This document shows, in pieces, positions 1 to 8,215 of a DNA stretch of 64,000 nt (the stretch's first letter is position 1; the number at the start of each line of letters is the position of its first letter). The notes below the pieces were generated by a model, which did no database searches, was not told where the DNA came from, and saw nothing but the letters and a program-made list of their open reading frames with translations. Position numbers and translations under genes: made by a program. This DNA is from Arthrobacter sp. Alg241-R88 (GTDB lineage Bacteria > Actinomycetota > Actinomycetes > Actinomycetales > Micrococcaceae), in the NCBI RefSeq assembly GCF_900537115.1, contig NZ_UNRG01000003.1, forward strand, positions 1 through 64,000, given 5' to 3'.

Positions 1-338
1 GTCTTGGGCCGTCCGGGAAGGTGCCTGACATCCCGGGCGTTCACCAGCCACGGCTGAAGCCCGTGGGCCTCGAGGAGATAGAACACCGGCTTCCAATAGT
101 CGCCGGTCGCCTCCATCACCACCCGCTCGATACCAAGCCCGACCAGACGGTTCGCCAGCTCTCCCAGCGAACGTGTCATGGTCGAGTGCGTGCTCACTTC
201 CTGCAAGCGTTTCTTCCGGTTTCCCTCTGCGGGAATCCGAACGCAGCACACCAGCTCGGCCTTGCCGATATCCAGTGCAGCGACCCTGGCAATAATCTCT
301 TCCTCATCTTGGGACTCAGCCAGCATGGACTCCGTCAT
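1..338 (-). mobile_element. IS110-family transposase, N-terminal part (runs off the window edge)
   Basis: Reading leftward from ATG 338 gives about 112 residues of an IS110-type DEDD transposase/recombinase. The first catalytic Asp lies in ALDIGKAELVCCVR and the Glu in VVMEATGDYWKPVFYLLE, followed by the family stretch WLVNARDVRHLPGRPK. The C-terminal Ser-containing Tnp20 domain lies outside the window, so intactness cannot be judged. A GGGAGGAG ribosome site touches the 338 start and is better spaced for an in-frame ATG at 326. IS110 elements usually lack terminal inverted repeats, and I could not place the element end in the 250 bp before the next gene. This is the only IS seen in the window. 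Confidence 0.85.
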
Positions 339-590
339 CTCCTCCCGAACGCGCCCGCCGAACATAACAGCGGCCGCCTGGGGAATCACGAGGGAAAGGA
401 AAATCTAGTCCTCGTTCTCAACAACGGAAACAGTAAAGGGCTCACGTCATGATCCCCAACACCTGGCTACCTAACGGCCTCAAGGAACCAAAGAACCACG
501 GCTTCGACAGGCGACCACACGCACATTTTCAGCCCGGAACGGGCGCCCCGCAAGGGACACAAAGGCTACTTACTTTAAGAGGCGGGCAAG
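339..590. other. Intergenic region between IS110 start and PhoD 3' end
   Basis: This 252-bp stretch lies upstream of the transposase and downstream of the phosphatase. It should contain the IS110 left end and the transposase promoter. I see no convincing inverted repeat, terminator or small gene in it; the short forward reading frames have no recognisable product. Confidence 0.4.
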
Positions 591-2174
591 TTACGCCTGC
601 AGGCCGGGCACTCCGTCCTGGATCCGGAACGAGGCCTTCGTGCTGACCGGGGAGCCCGGCGTGGTGACGTAGTCAAGCACCCGGAAGTTCGCGGTCATCG
701 CATCCTTGGTGATCCTGGTGTTCACGTACCCGCGCGAATCGTTGTAGAACTTCAGGTGCGGGTTCCATGCCATGGTCGGGTCCGTGGTGGAGCCCGTGCC
801 GTTGCCGGTGGACGTGATGGACGTGCACACCAACTCCGAACCCACTACCGGGGATGCGGGGTCCCTGTAGTCCACCTTGAGGTCGTTGGCCCAGTTGCGG
901 TGCACGTCACCGGTCAGTACGACGGCGTTGCGCACCTTCGCGTCCAACCAGCCCTGCGTGATGCGGCGGCGGGAGGCGGCGTACCCGTCCCAGCCGTCCA
1001 TCGAGACGTCGTCCACGTCCAGTGCCTGGGCGCGGTCCCGCTCAGCGAAGAACACCTGCTGGCCCAGGATGTCCCAGCGCTGGGTGGAGTTCTTGAACCC
1101 GTCCAGCAGCCACTTCTCCTGCTCGGCGCCGGTGATCGTGCGGTCCTCTGCGAGGCGCTCGGCCACGTTCTTCTTCCAGCCGTCGCCGGCGAGCTGGTCG
1201 TCGCGGTACTGCCGGGTGTCCATCATGTGGAAGTTGGCCAGCTGGCCCCACTGGATGGTGCGGTAGATCTTCATGTCGAACCCGGCAGGGACTGACGAGG
1301 CACGCAGCGGCATGTTCTCGTAGTAGGCCTGGAACGCGGCCGCCCGTCGCTGGCGGAAGCGCTCCGTGGTGTCGTTGAGCTGGCCGGCGTCCCGGTTCTC
1401 CGGGACCTCATCCGCCCAGTTGTTGTCCACCTCGTGGTCATCCCATACCACCAGCCAGGGCGCGATCGCGTGCGCCGCCTGCAGGTCGGCGTCGGACTTG
1501 TACTGGGCGTGCCGCTGCCGGTAGCCCTGCAGCGTGGTGGTCTCCGGGCCCTGGTGGTCGCGCGGGTTGCCGCCGCCGATCACATAGCTGTCCTTCTTGT
1601 ATTCGTAGAGGTAGTCGCCCAGGTGCAGCACGAGGTCCGGGTGGTCCTGGGCCAGGCGGGTGTAGGCGGTGAAGTAGCCGTGCTCGTACTGGGAGCAGCT
1701 GGCGAAGGCCATGGCCAGGGCGGCCGGCGTCTCGTGCGGTGCCGGTGCGGTCAGCGTGCGGCCCACCTGGCTGATGTGGCGGCCGCTGCGGAACCGGTAG
1801 AAGTATTCGCGGCCGGGCTTCAGGCCCTTCAGCTCAACGTGCACGGAGTGGGCGGTTTCGATCCGGGCGTGTTCGACGCCGCGGGCTACTACGGTGCGCA
1901 TGTTGGCGTCTTCTGCGACTTCCCAGGCGACGGGGACCTGCCGCGAGGGCATGCCGCCCAGGCCGTCCTCGGCCAGGGGATCCAGGGCAAGGCGGGTCCA
2001 GATTACGAAGCCGTCCGGCCACGGCTCGCCGGACGCGATGCCGAGCATAAACGGATCAGTGCGGAGGCCGGCGTCGTCCGCTGTGGAAACCGCCACGGCG
2101 GCACCCGGCAGGGCGGCAACAAGGCCGGCCCCGAGGCCGGCGGAAATCAGGGATCTGCGTGAGATGTTATCCAT
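591..2174 (-). CDS. phoD: PhoD-family alkaline phosphatase/phosphodiesterase, Tat-exported
   Basis: A 527-residue protein with a twin-arginine signal (SRRSLIS at residues 5-11, then a hydrophobic stretch ending AVA). It shows PhoD metallophosphoesterase motifs in order: FASCSQYEHGYFTAY, HLGDYLYEY near 185-191, VWDDHEVDNNWA near 243, DTRQYR, and TGDVHRNW near 421. These carry the Asp/His/Asn ligands of the Ca/Fe centre. The family hydrolyses phosphomono- or diesters outside the membrane to scavenge phosphate. The length is typical. The gene is single and divergent from the LysE gene, with about 140 bp between them. No clear Pho box was recognised. The exact substrate is unknown. Confidence 0.93.
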   Translation of the reverse strand: MDNISRRSLISAGLGAGLVAALPGAAVAVSTADDAGLRTDPFMLGIASGEPWPDGFVIWTRLALDPLAEDGLGGMPSRQVPVAWEVAEDANMRTVVARGVEHARIETAHSVHVELKGLKPGREYFYRFRSGRHISQVGRTLTAPAPHETPAALAMAFASCSQYEHGYFTAYTRLAQDHPDLVLHLGDYLYEYKKDSYVIGGGNPRDHQGPETTTLQGYRQRHAQYKSDADLQAAHAIAPWLVVWDDHEVDNNWADEVPENRDAGQLNDTTERFRQRRAAAFQAYYENMPLRASSVPAGFDMKIYRTIQWGQLANFHMMDTRQYRDDQLAGDGWKKNVAERLAEDRTITGAEQEKWLLDGFKNSTQRWDILGQQVFFAERDRAQALDVDDVSMDGWDGYAASRRRITQGWLDAKVRNAVVLTGDVHRNWANDLKVDYRDPASPVVGSELVCTSITSTGNGTGSTTDPTMAWNPHLKFYNDSRGYVNTRITKDAMTANFRVLDYVTTPGSPVSTKASFRIQDGVPGLQA

Positions 2175-2315
2175 GCCCTCGACCGTATGGAGGCCGGTTG
2201 GACAGGCCCTGAGGACGACGTGAATGGGTGGTTAACTGCGTGACAAAAACAGTCGCGGCTTCTGTTGGCGTTCCCGATCATGGGCCCCGATGCCTGGCCC
2301 CCATATCCTTGGACG

Positions 2316-2960
2316 GTGACTCTCCTTCAGGCTGTTGTGTCGTTTGCCTTGGTTGCCGGACTTTTGACGCTGGTTCCCGGCTTGGACACTGCTCTTGTCC
2401 TGCGCTCGTCCATTTCCAAGTCGCGCCGTTTCGCCTTCGCCACGGCGCTGGGCGTCAGCACTGGGGCGATGATCTGGGGAGTTGCTGCGGCGGTCGGCGT
2501 CTCCGCACTTCTGGCTGCCTCTGAATTCGCCTACCGGATGCTGACCATCGCCGGGGCGGCGTACATGATGTGGCTGGGGCTGTCGCTGCTGTGGAAGAGC
2601 CTGCGCCACGGCAAGGCTGCGCCGACGGGCGACGATCCGGTGCCTGCAGGCGGGGACGGCATGGTCAAGGGCTGGCTGACCGGGACCGGCACCAACCTGC
2701 TCAACCCGAAAGTGGGCGTCTTCTATATCGCGACCATCCCGCAGTTCATTCCGGCAGGGGCATCACCCTTGCTGGTGGGCATCCTGCTGGCAGGCATCCA
2801 CTGCATCCTGGCGATGGCCTGGTTCACCCTTCTGATCTTCGCCACCGGCCATGCCTCCCGCTGGCTCAAAGGTGCCCGCAGCATCCGCATCATCGACAGC
2901 ATCACCGGAACCGTCCTCGTGGGCTTCGGCCTCAGGCTCGCCCTCGAACCGGCCCATTAG
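2316..2960 (+). CDS. LysE/RhtB-family amino-acid exporter
   Basis: The protein has about 214 residues and six predicted membrane segments. It carries the family signature LVPGLDTALVLRSS near the N-terminus, followed by an FAFATALGVSTGA helix. Members export amino acids such as lysine, threonine or homoserine; the substrate here cannot be told. I chose GTG 2316 because family proteins start a few residues before the first helix. In-frame ATGs at 2265 and 2280 would add a short proline-rich leader. Near the 3' end it approaches the convergent TfoX-like gene, with about 10 bp between the stops. Confidence 0.85.
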   Translation: MTLLQAVVSFALVAGLLTLVPGLDTALVLRSSISKSRRFAFATALGVSTGAMIWGVAAAVGVSALLAASEFAYRMLTIAGAAYMMWLGLSLLWKSLRHGKAAPTGDDPVPAGGDGMVKGWLTGTGTNLLNPKVGVFYIATIPQFIPAGASPLLVGILLAGIHCILAMAWFTLLIFATGHASRWLKGARSIRIIDSITGTVLVGFGLRLALEPAH

Positions 2961-2970
2961 CTTACCCGCA

Positions 2971-3354
2971 CTACTTCGCTGCCCGGGCTTTCGGAGTCTT
3001 GGGTTCCTTTGGCGGCAGCCCCGCCACGTACTCGAAGGCTTTGTGGATCCAGGCTTTCGCGCGTGCGTCGTCGCCGTCGCCCTCCTCGTTCCACATCTCC
3101 GGGAGCCCGGTGTAGCCGCCCATCGGGCGCTCCGCGGGGCCGAACGGGACGGTCCGCTCCGCGCTTTCGAGTTCCTGCCGGTCCCCGGGCGAGAGTTTGA
3201 TGCCGATGGTGGGCCCGAAAAGCCCGGCGAACATGTTGCCGTTCACAAAGGCGCCGAGGTTCCCGAACATTGGCTTGACCACAACGTCCGGGCGGTCCGG
3301 AACCAGGGACCTGAAGCGCTCCTTGTCCCCGTCCGTTGCTTTTGGCATCTCCAT
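2971..3354 (-). CDS. TfoX/Sxy N-terminal domain protein
   Basis: A 127-residue protein with the TfoX_N pattern: RFRSLVPDRPDVVVKPMFG, then NMFAGLFGPTIGIKLSP and a C-terminal helix WIHKAFEYVAGLP. In gamma-proteobacteria the domain belongs to the competence regulator Sxy, but stand-alone actinobacterial copies have no known function. The start ATG 3354 is supported by GGGAGGA seven bases upstream. The longer frame that continues upstream lies opposite the neighbouring dehydrogenase and is a shadow. Confidence 0.85.
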   Translation of the reverse strand: MEMPKATDGDKERFRSLVPDRPDVVVKPMFGNLGAFVNGNMFAGLFGPTIGIKLSPGDRQELESAERTVPFGPAERPMGGYTGLPEMWNEEGDGDDARAKAWIHKAFEYVAGLPPKEPKTPKARAAK

Positions 3355-3498
3355 GACGGTCCTCCCTCGGCTCGGCTGGTGTCTGCAGGATATGCCGTGG
3401 CAGGGGCGGCAGGGAACACTTGGTCTGCCGGCGTCGTTGTGCCAGAGGCGGCGTGCTCCAGCTTCGCGCCTGACGTTCCATCGACCAAAGGACACTCC

Positions 3499-4323
3499 TT
3501 GACCTCTCGCACCATCGTGATCACCGGCGCCAGCGACGGCATCGGCGCAGCAGCCGCGCGGACGCTGGTGAAGGCAGGGGAGCAGGTGGTCGTCGTCGGC
3601 CGCTCCGACGAGAAGACCCGCGCCATTGCCAAGGAGCTTAACGCCGATTACTTCGTCAGCGACTTTTCCGAGCTCGCGCAGGTCCGCACCCTTGCCGCCC
3701 AGCTGAAGTCCGACTACCCGCGCATCGACGTCCTGGCCAACAACGCCGGCGGCATCATGGGCAAGCGCACCCTCACTGTTGACGGCAACGAGTCCACCTT
3801 CCAGATCAACCACCTGGCGCCGTTCCTGCTCACCACCCTGCTGATGGACACGCTCGTTGCCAGCCAGGCCAAGGTGATCAACACGTCCAGTGCCGCCAAT
3901 GGCTTTGGCAGGCTGGACCTCTCGGACCTCGCCGCCGAACGCAGCTACTCCACCAACCGCGCCTACGGCACCGGCAAGCTGGCCAACATCTTGTTCACCG
4001 CCGAGCTGGACCGCCGTTACAGTGACCGGGGCATTACGACGGCGGCGTTCCACCCGGGCGTGGTCCGCACCAACTTCGCCGCGGAGTCCACCAGCCCCTT
4101 CCGCCACGCGTACAAGACCCTGCTCAACAGGTTCATGCTCACCCCGGACCAGGGCGCCGACACCATGCTGTGGCTTATCAACGGCACCCCGGGCAAGGAC
4201 TGGTTCTCCGGGGCCTTCTACGCCAAGCGCGCCATGTCCAAGGCCAACCCCCAGGCCTATGATGCCGAACTGGCGCGCGGGTTGTGGGAGAAGAGCGAAG
4301 AGCTGGTCCGGGCTTCTTCCTGA
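3499..4323 (+). CDS. Short-chain dehydrogenase/reductase (SDR)
   Basis: This 274-residue protein has a Rossmann fold with the nucleotide-binding motif TGASDGIG at about residues 9-16, NNAGG near 83, a catalytic Ser in INTSSAANG, and the Tyr-Lys pair in YGTGK near 155. The layout resembles retinol-dehydrogenase/WW-oxidoreductase-like SDRs, which act on unknown alcohols or ketones. The start is a TTG preceded by AAAGGACA; frames extending further upstream do not look coding. It is divergent from the TfoX-like gene and convergent with the PaiB-like gene. A terminal 11-bp inverted repeat lies just after its stop. Confidence 0.88.
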   Translation: MTSRTIVITGASDGIGAAAARTLVKAGEQVVVVGRSDEKTRAIAKELNADYFVSDFSELAQVRTLAAQLKSDYPRIDVLANNAGGIMGKRTLTVDGNESTFQINHLAPFLLTTLLMDTLVASQAKVINTSSAANGFGRLDLSDLAAERSYSTNRAYGTGKLANILFTAELDRRYSDRGITTAAFHPGVVRTNFAAESTSPFRHAYKTLLNRFMLTPDQGADTMLWLINGTPGKDWFSGAFYAKRAMSKANPQAYDAELARGLWEKSEELVRASS

Positions 4324-4341
4324 CGCTGCCGGCCTGGCCGG

Positions 4342-4427
4342 AATGCGTAACTCTTAGACTTCCTTGCCCGCACAACCCGCTCCATACCGGGCTTCGCGGG
4401 TGGGCTGGTGCCCAAAAGTTACGCATT
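4342..4427. repeat. 86-bp element with 11-bp terminal inverted repeats
   Basis: AATGCGTAACT at 4342-4352 is repeated as its exact complement AGTTACGCATT at 4417-4427. Inside is a weaker hairpin (ACCCGC ... GCGGGT around 4376-4402). It fills the space between two convergent genes. It could act as a bidirectional terminator or be a small repeated palindromic element; the 64-nt gap between the arms is long for a terminator. Confidence 0.45.
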
Positions 4428-4431
4428 TCCG

Positions 4432-5049
4432 TCAGCGGACGCGCTCGACGTCGGCAGCAGCCTCCGTGTGCCCCCGGGCTGACAGCCCGGCAACCACGCC
4501 GTCAACGTCAGCTTCGGGCCGGTTCTGGCTCAACTTGGCCTTCGCTTCGATCCTGGTGATCACCAGTTCAACGCCGACGATGGCCCGCAGTTGGCCGGCG
4601 ATAAAGCGCCCAGGGGCATCGTCCACGCTCCACGGGTGCTCAAACCCGGCTTCGTGCACGCGGGTGAGCCGCCGTACCTGGCGCTCCAGCCACACCGGAT
4701 CATCATGGATCACCAGCCGCCCGTAGACGTGGGCGGTGGTGTAGTTCCACGTTGGCACAACGCGGCCGTGCTCAGCCTTCGAGGCGTACCAGGAGGGTGA
4801 AACGTAAGCGTCTGCGCCCTGGATGATGGCCAGCGCTTCCCCGACGGCCGGTTCGGACCATTGAATGTTGTTCCGGGCGAGGTGCCCCTGCAGCGCGCCG
4901 TGCTCCCCGGCGTCGGGGTCGAAGACAAACGGCAGGAGCGTTGCCAGCAGGCCCTGCGAGGTCATGGTGACCAGGTTAAGGGCGCCCGGCCGGGAAAGCA
5001 GACCGCGGACAGTCTCCGGGGTGGCAGCGAAATGGGCTGGGGTGTACAT
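4432..5049 (-). CDS. PaiB-like FMN-binding protein (negative regulator family)
   Basis: The protein has 205 residues and the PaiB pattern: start MYTPAHF, a LVTMTSQGLLATLLPFVFD strand, GHLARNN, a substrate-side ADAYVSPSWYASK, and VVPTWNYTTAHVYG. The fold is an FMN-binding split barrel. PaiB was first described as a repressor of sporulation and protease genes in Bacillus, but most homologues are uncharacterised flavin-binding proteins. The start ATG 5049 has AAAGGA upstream. Only a few bases separate it from the EamA gene, and both are transcribed leftward, so co-transcription is likely. Confidence 0.85.
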   Translation of the reverse strand: MYTPAHFAATPETVRGLLSRPGALNLVTMTSQGLLATLLPFVFDPDAGEHGALQGHLARNNIQWSEPAVGEALAIIQGADAYVSPSWYASKAEHGRVVPTWNYTTAHVYGRLVIHDDPVWLERQVRRLTRVHEAGFEHPWSVDDAPGRFIAGQLRAIVGVELVITRIEAKAKLSQNRPEADVDGVVAGLSARGHTEAAADVERVR

Positions 5050-5053
5050 GGTG

Positions 5054-5995
5054 CTAGTCCTTTGCGGGCTGAAGGGATGGGGTGGAATGAAGAAGCTGGA
5101 CGGGCCGTGCCGGGGCAGGCTTGAGCCGCACCCGAACTGCGGCGCCGGCACATAGGATCACAGCCAGGCCGCCGACTATGGTGGCCCAGCTCAGCGTTTC
5201 TCCCAACAGGAGAGCCGCCCAGCCAATGCTCAGCACGGGCTGGATGAGCTGAATCTGGCTGACCTGGGCGATAGGGCCAATCGCCAGGCCGCGGTACCAG
5301 GCGAAAAAGCCCAGGAACATGCTCACCACGCCGAGGTAGGCGAAGGCCAGCCACTGCGCCGGGGAGGCGGATGGTGGCTGCGCCGCGACGGAGAGCGCGG
5401 CCAGGACCAGCATCAACGGCGAAGCGAGGACCAGCGCCAAGGAGATGGTCTGCCAGGCCCCGAGCTCACGGGCCAGCAGGCCGCCCTCCGCGTAGCCGAT
5501 CGCAGCAGCAGCCACCGAAGCGAGGAGCAACAGGTCCGCCCAGTGGAGCTGGCCGAGGCCGCCGGACTGCAGGGAACCGAAGACGATCGCCGCAAGGGCG
5601 CCCACGGCGGTGATAAGCCAGAACGCGAACGGAGGACGCTCGCGCCCGCGGAGAACAGCCGCGGTAGCCGTTGCGGCGGGGAGCAGCGCTATGACCACGG
5701 CACCGTGACTCGCCGGCGTGCTGGTCAGGGCAAAGGACGTCAGTAGCGGAAAGCCGATCACGACGCCGGCTGCCACCACGGCGAGACGTGCCCATTGCAT
5801 CGGACGGGGGAGCCGCTGCCGGGTAAGTGCCAGGGCGGCACCCGCCAGCACTGCCGCTACTACCGTCCGGCCCGAGCCGATGAACAGCGGCGACAGGCCG
5901 TCGACAGCCACCTTGGTGAACGGGACCGTGAAGGAGAATGCCGCGACGCCAAGAAGGCCCAGCCACAATCCGGAGGGCTGCGAAAGCGGTATCAC
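5054..5995 (-). CDS. EamA/DMT-family transporter
   Basis: This is a 10-helix drug/metabolite transporter of about 313 residues, with two repeated EamA halves (GLLGVAAFSFTVPFTK ... and GVVSMFLGFFAWYRGLA ... LLLGETLSWATIVGG). Members usually export metabolites or amino acids. I prefer the GTG start at 5995, just before the first helix. An in-frame ATG at 6034 is possible but would share its CATG with the start of the divergent MocR regulator and has no ribosome site. The pairing with a divergent MocR gene suggests the regulator controls this transporter. Confidence 0.82.
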   Translation of the reverse strand: MIPLSQPSGLWLGLLGVAAFSFTVPFTKVAVDGLSPLFIGSGRTVVAAVLAGAALALTRQRLPRPMQWARLAVVAAGVVIGFPLLTSFALTSTPASHGAVVIALLPAATATAAVLRGRERPPFAFWLITAVGALAAIVFGSLQSGGLGQLHWADLLLLASVAAAAIGYAEGGLLARELGAWQTISLALVLASPLMLVLAALSVAAQPPSASPAQWLAFAYLGVVSMFLGFFAWYRGLAIGPIAQVSQIQLIQPVLSIGWAALLLGETLSWATIVGGLAVILCAGAAVRVRLKPAPARPVQLLHSTPSLQPAKD

Positions 5996-6010
5996 TGTGC
6001 GCTTCGAAAG

Positions 6011-6032
6011 AGTAGCGCTACTATTGTCTTTC
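6011..6032 (+). promoter_or_regulatory. 12-bp palindrome with embedded -10 box; probable MocR operator and leaderless promoter
   Basis: AGTAGCGCTACT at 6011-6022 is a perfect palindrome lying between the divergent EamA and MocR genes. TACTAT at 6019-6024 looks like a -10 box. It ends 8 bases before the MocR ATG at 6033, so transcription would start at or next to the start codon. A regulator bound to the palindrome would block its own promoter and probably the facing one. Confidence 0.5.
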
Positions 6033-7445
6033 ATGAACAACGATAGCAGTTCCCGGATCGTGGCGCACCTGAAATCGTGGATGGCTGCAGCCGCGCCCGG
6101 TGCGAAGCTGCCTTCCACCCGTTCCCTGGTGGCCGAATACCAGGCCAGCCCCGTCACGGTGCAGAAGGCGCTGCAGACACTCGCTGCGCAGGGCCTCATC
6201 GAGAGCAGGCCCGGTGTGGGGACGTTCGTGCGTGCCGCCAGGACTGCGAAGCCGTCGGACTACGGCTGGCAAACGGCGGCGCTCCGGTCACCGCTGGCGG
6301 CACTGCCGCCCGCTTCTTCAACCATGCGGGACGTGCCGCTCAATGCAATCTCTTTCCATTCCGGCTACCCGGCGCGTGAACTGCTGCCTGAACGGCTCGT
6401 GCGGGCCGCGCTTACCCGCGCCGCCCGGGGGGACGCGGCGTTGTCGCGGCCGCCGGCCGCCGGCATGCCGGAACTGCAATCGTGGTTCGCCCATGAACTT
6501 GGCGCGTCGACGCCCGCCGGCACCACACCGCCCAACCCAAGCGACGTCGTCGTACTCCCCGGAAGCCAAAGCGGACTGAGCTCGATCTTCAGCGCCCTGG
6601 TGGGCAGGGGCCAGCCGCTCCTGCTGGAATCGCCCACCTACTGGGGCGCGATCCTCGCCGCGGCGCAGGCTGGCGTGCACGTTGTCCCGGTGCCCACGGG
6701 CCTGGACGGGCCGGACCCGGCGGAGTTGACACGTGCGTTTGAGGAGACCGGAGCAAGGGTGTTCTACGCCCAGCCCAACTACGCGAATCCAACGGGCGCG
6801 CAGTGGTCGGCTGAGAAGCGCGACCAGGTCCTCGACGTGGTGCGTGCCCAGGGAGCTTTCCTGGTGGAGGACGACTGGGCGCACGATTTCGGCATCAGCT
6901 CCAACCCCGTTCCTGTCGCTTCCCGTGACGACTCCGGCCACGTGGTGTACCTGCGCTCGCTGACCAAGAGTGTGTCCACGTCCATCAGGGTGGCCGGGGT
7001 GATCGCCCGTGGTCCGGCGCGTGAGCGCATTCTTGCCGACCGCGCAGCCGAATCGATGTACGTGAGCGGGCTGCTGCAGGCGGCAGCGCTCGACGTCGTC
7101 ACGCAGCCGGGGTGGCAGACGCACCTGCGCAGCCTGCGGCACCAGTTGGAGTCCCGCCGCGACCTGCTGGTCACCAGCCTGCGCGAGCACGCCCCCGCGG
7201 CGCACCTCGTGCAGGTGCCAAAGGGCGGCCTGAACCTGTGGGTACGTCTGCCCGACGGAACCGACCTTGAGCGGCTCACCCGGGACTGTGAGGCCGCGGG
7301 CGTAATCATCGCTGGGGGAAACGAGTGGTTCCCAGCCGAACCGGCGGGTCCCTTCATCCGGCTCAACTACTCGGGAACGAATCCGGGCGCCTTCCCCGAG
7401 GGCGCCCGGATTATCGGCCACATGCTGGAGCGGAACCTGGCTTAG
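6033..7445 (+). CDS. MocR/PdxR-type regulator: GntR winged helix fused to PLP aminotransferase domain
   Basis: The protein has 470 residues. Residues 1-75 form a GntR DNA-binding domain (KLPSTRSLVAEYQASPVTVQ, then GLIESRPGVGTFV). Residues from about 110 form a fold-type I aminotransferase domain, with YAQPNYANPTGAQWS and the PLP lysine in RSLTKSVSTSIR (Lys312). MocR proteins sense PLP or amino-acid ligands through this domain; members include PdxR, GabR and TauR. The position next to an EamA exporter points to local control of export, though the ligand is unknown. The ATG probably begins a leaderless transcript. Confidence 0.9.
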   Translation: MNNDSSSRIVAHLKSWMAAAAPGAKLPSTRSLVAEYQASPVTVQKALQTLAAQGLIESRPGVGTFVRAARTAKPSDYGWQTAALRSPLAALPPASSTMRDVPLNAISFHSGYPARELLPERLVRAALTRAARGDAALSRPPAAGMPELQSWFAHELGASTPAGTTPPNPSDVVVLPGSQSGLSSIFSALVGRGQPLLLESPTYWGAILAAAQAGVHVVPVPTGLDGPDPAELTRAFEETGARVFYAQPNYANPTGAQWSAEKRDQVLDVVRAQGAFLVEDDWAHDFGISSNPVPVASRDDSGHVVYLRSLTKSVSTSIRVAGVIARGPARERILADRAAESMYVSGLLQAAALDVVTQPGWQTHLRSLRHQLESRRDLLVTSLREHAPAAHLVQVPKGGLNLWVRLPDGTDLERLTRDCEAAGVIIAGGNEWFPAEPAGPFIRLNYSGTNPGAFPEGARIIGHMLERNLA

Positions 7446-7448
7446 GTG

Positions 7449-7976
7449 TCAGCTGGCCAGTTCGGCGCAGACGTCCAGTGATTGGCCGGAGGTGCTTAGC
7501 AAGGTGAAAACACCAGTGGCGGGGTCAACGTTGTATACGATCTTTCCGGTGTAGTGAATGGTGGACGGACCTTCTGGCTCGTCGGTGGGGAACAAGATGA
7601 GGCCGTTGTGGCCGGTAGCGGTAACTGTTTGTGTGCCGTCCGGATTCGTAACCGTCTCAGTCACTGAGCCGTCAGTTCGAATCGTAAGGGAGTCAATTGG
7701 CGTCGGGTTGCGTCCCGGCTTGTATCCATAGTTCGTGTAAGTGATAACGGTGCCCTTGCCCGAAACCAGTAGCCGAATCGTGTTCCCGTCCTCATCCACG
7801 AATTCCTTGGTTTGTAGATTCCCTCCGGTCCAAGAGACGCCAAGCCTGAAGTCACACCCTGTCTTGACCGGCAGGATAAAGGACACGTCCTCCGCAACGG
7901 CCGCTGGCGCCGGTGCGACAAGGGCGGCTGCAGCCAATGCAGCCGGGGCGAATGCACGGGCGATAGTAGTTTTCAT
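7449..7976 (-). CDS. Secreted protein of unknown function
   Basis: The protein has 175 residues. It starts with a Sec signal peptide (MKTTIARAFAPAALAAAALV, cleavage near AVAED), followed by a beta-rich mature part with a cysteine near each end (TGCDFRLGV and SLDVCAEL) that could form a disulfide. No family was recognised. Similar small exported proteins are common in soil actinobacteria. The ribosome site AAGGAAGA precedes ATG 7976. It is divergent from the AfsR-type regulator, with 239 bp between the starts. Confidence 0.7.
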   Translation of the reverse strand: MKTTIARAFAPAALAAAALVAPAPAAVAEDVSFILPVKTGCDFRLGVSWTGGNLQTKEFVDEDGNTIRLLVSGKGTVITYTNYGYKPGRNPTPIDSLTIRTDGSVTETVTNPDGTQTVTATGHNGLILFPTDEPEGPSTIHYTGKIVYNVDPATGVFTLLSTSGQSLDVCAELAS

Positions 7977-8215
7977 GGGATCTTCCTTTCAGATGTACTC
8001 GGATGAGTGGCTCAAGATTGACTCCCGGGGCTTAAGCCGCCCTTAATCTGCGCCGGAACTCTGGACCATCCTCGGAGCCAGGAGCATGATGGGCTTTGAT
8101 GTTGCCCCCAGGGGCACATCGTGTGTGAAGGGCGGGCGCTAGGGGTCGCTGGTTGAGGGTTCTGCGGGACGGGCGTGGCCCGTTTCCGCAGCCGGTCGGT
8201 GAGGGGTGCTCGGGG

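Noticed and set aside
1..452. Forward frame of 143 residues at the left edge
   Set aside because: It is antisense to the IS110 transposase, whose DEDD motifs are clear on the minus strand.
6318..7421. Leftward frame of 367 residues opposite the MocR gene
   Set aside because: Antisense shadow of a well-defined aminotransferase-type regulator.
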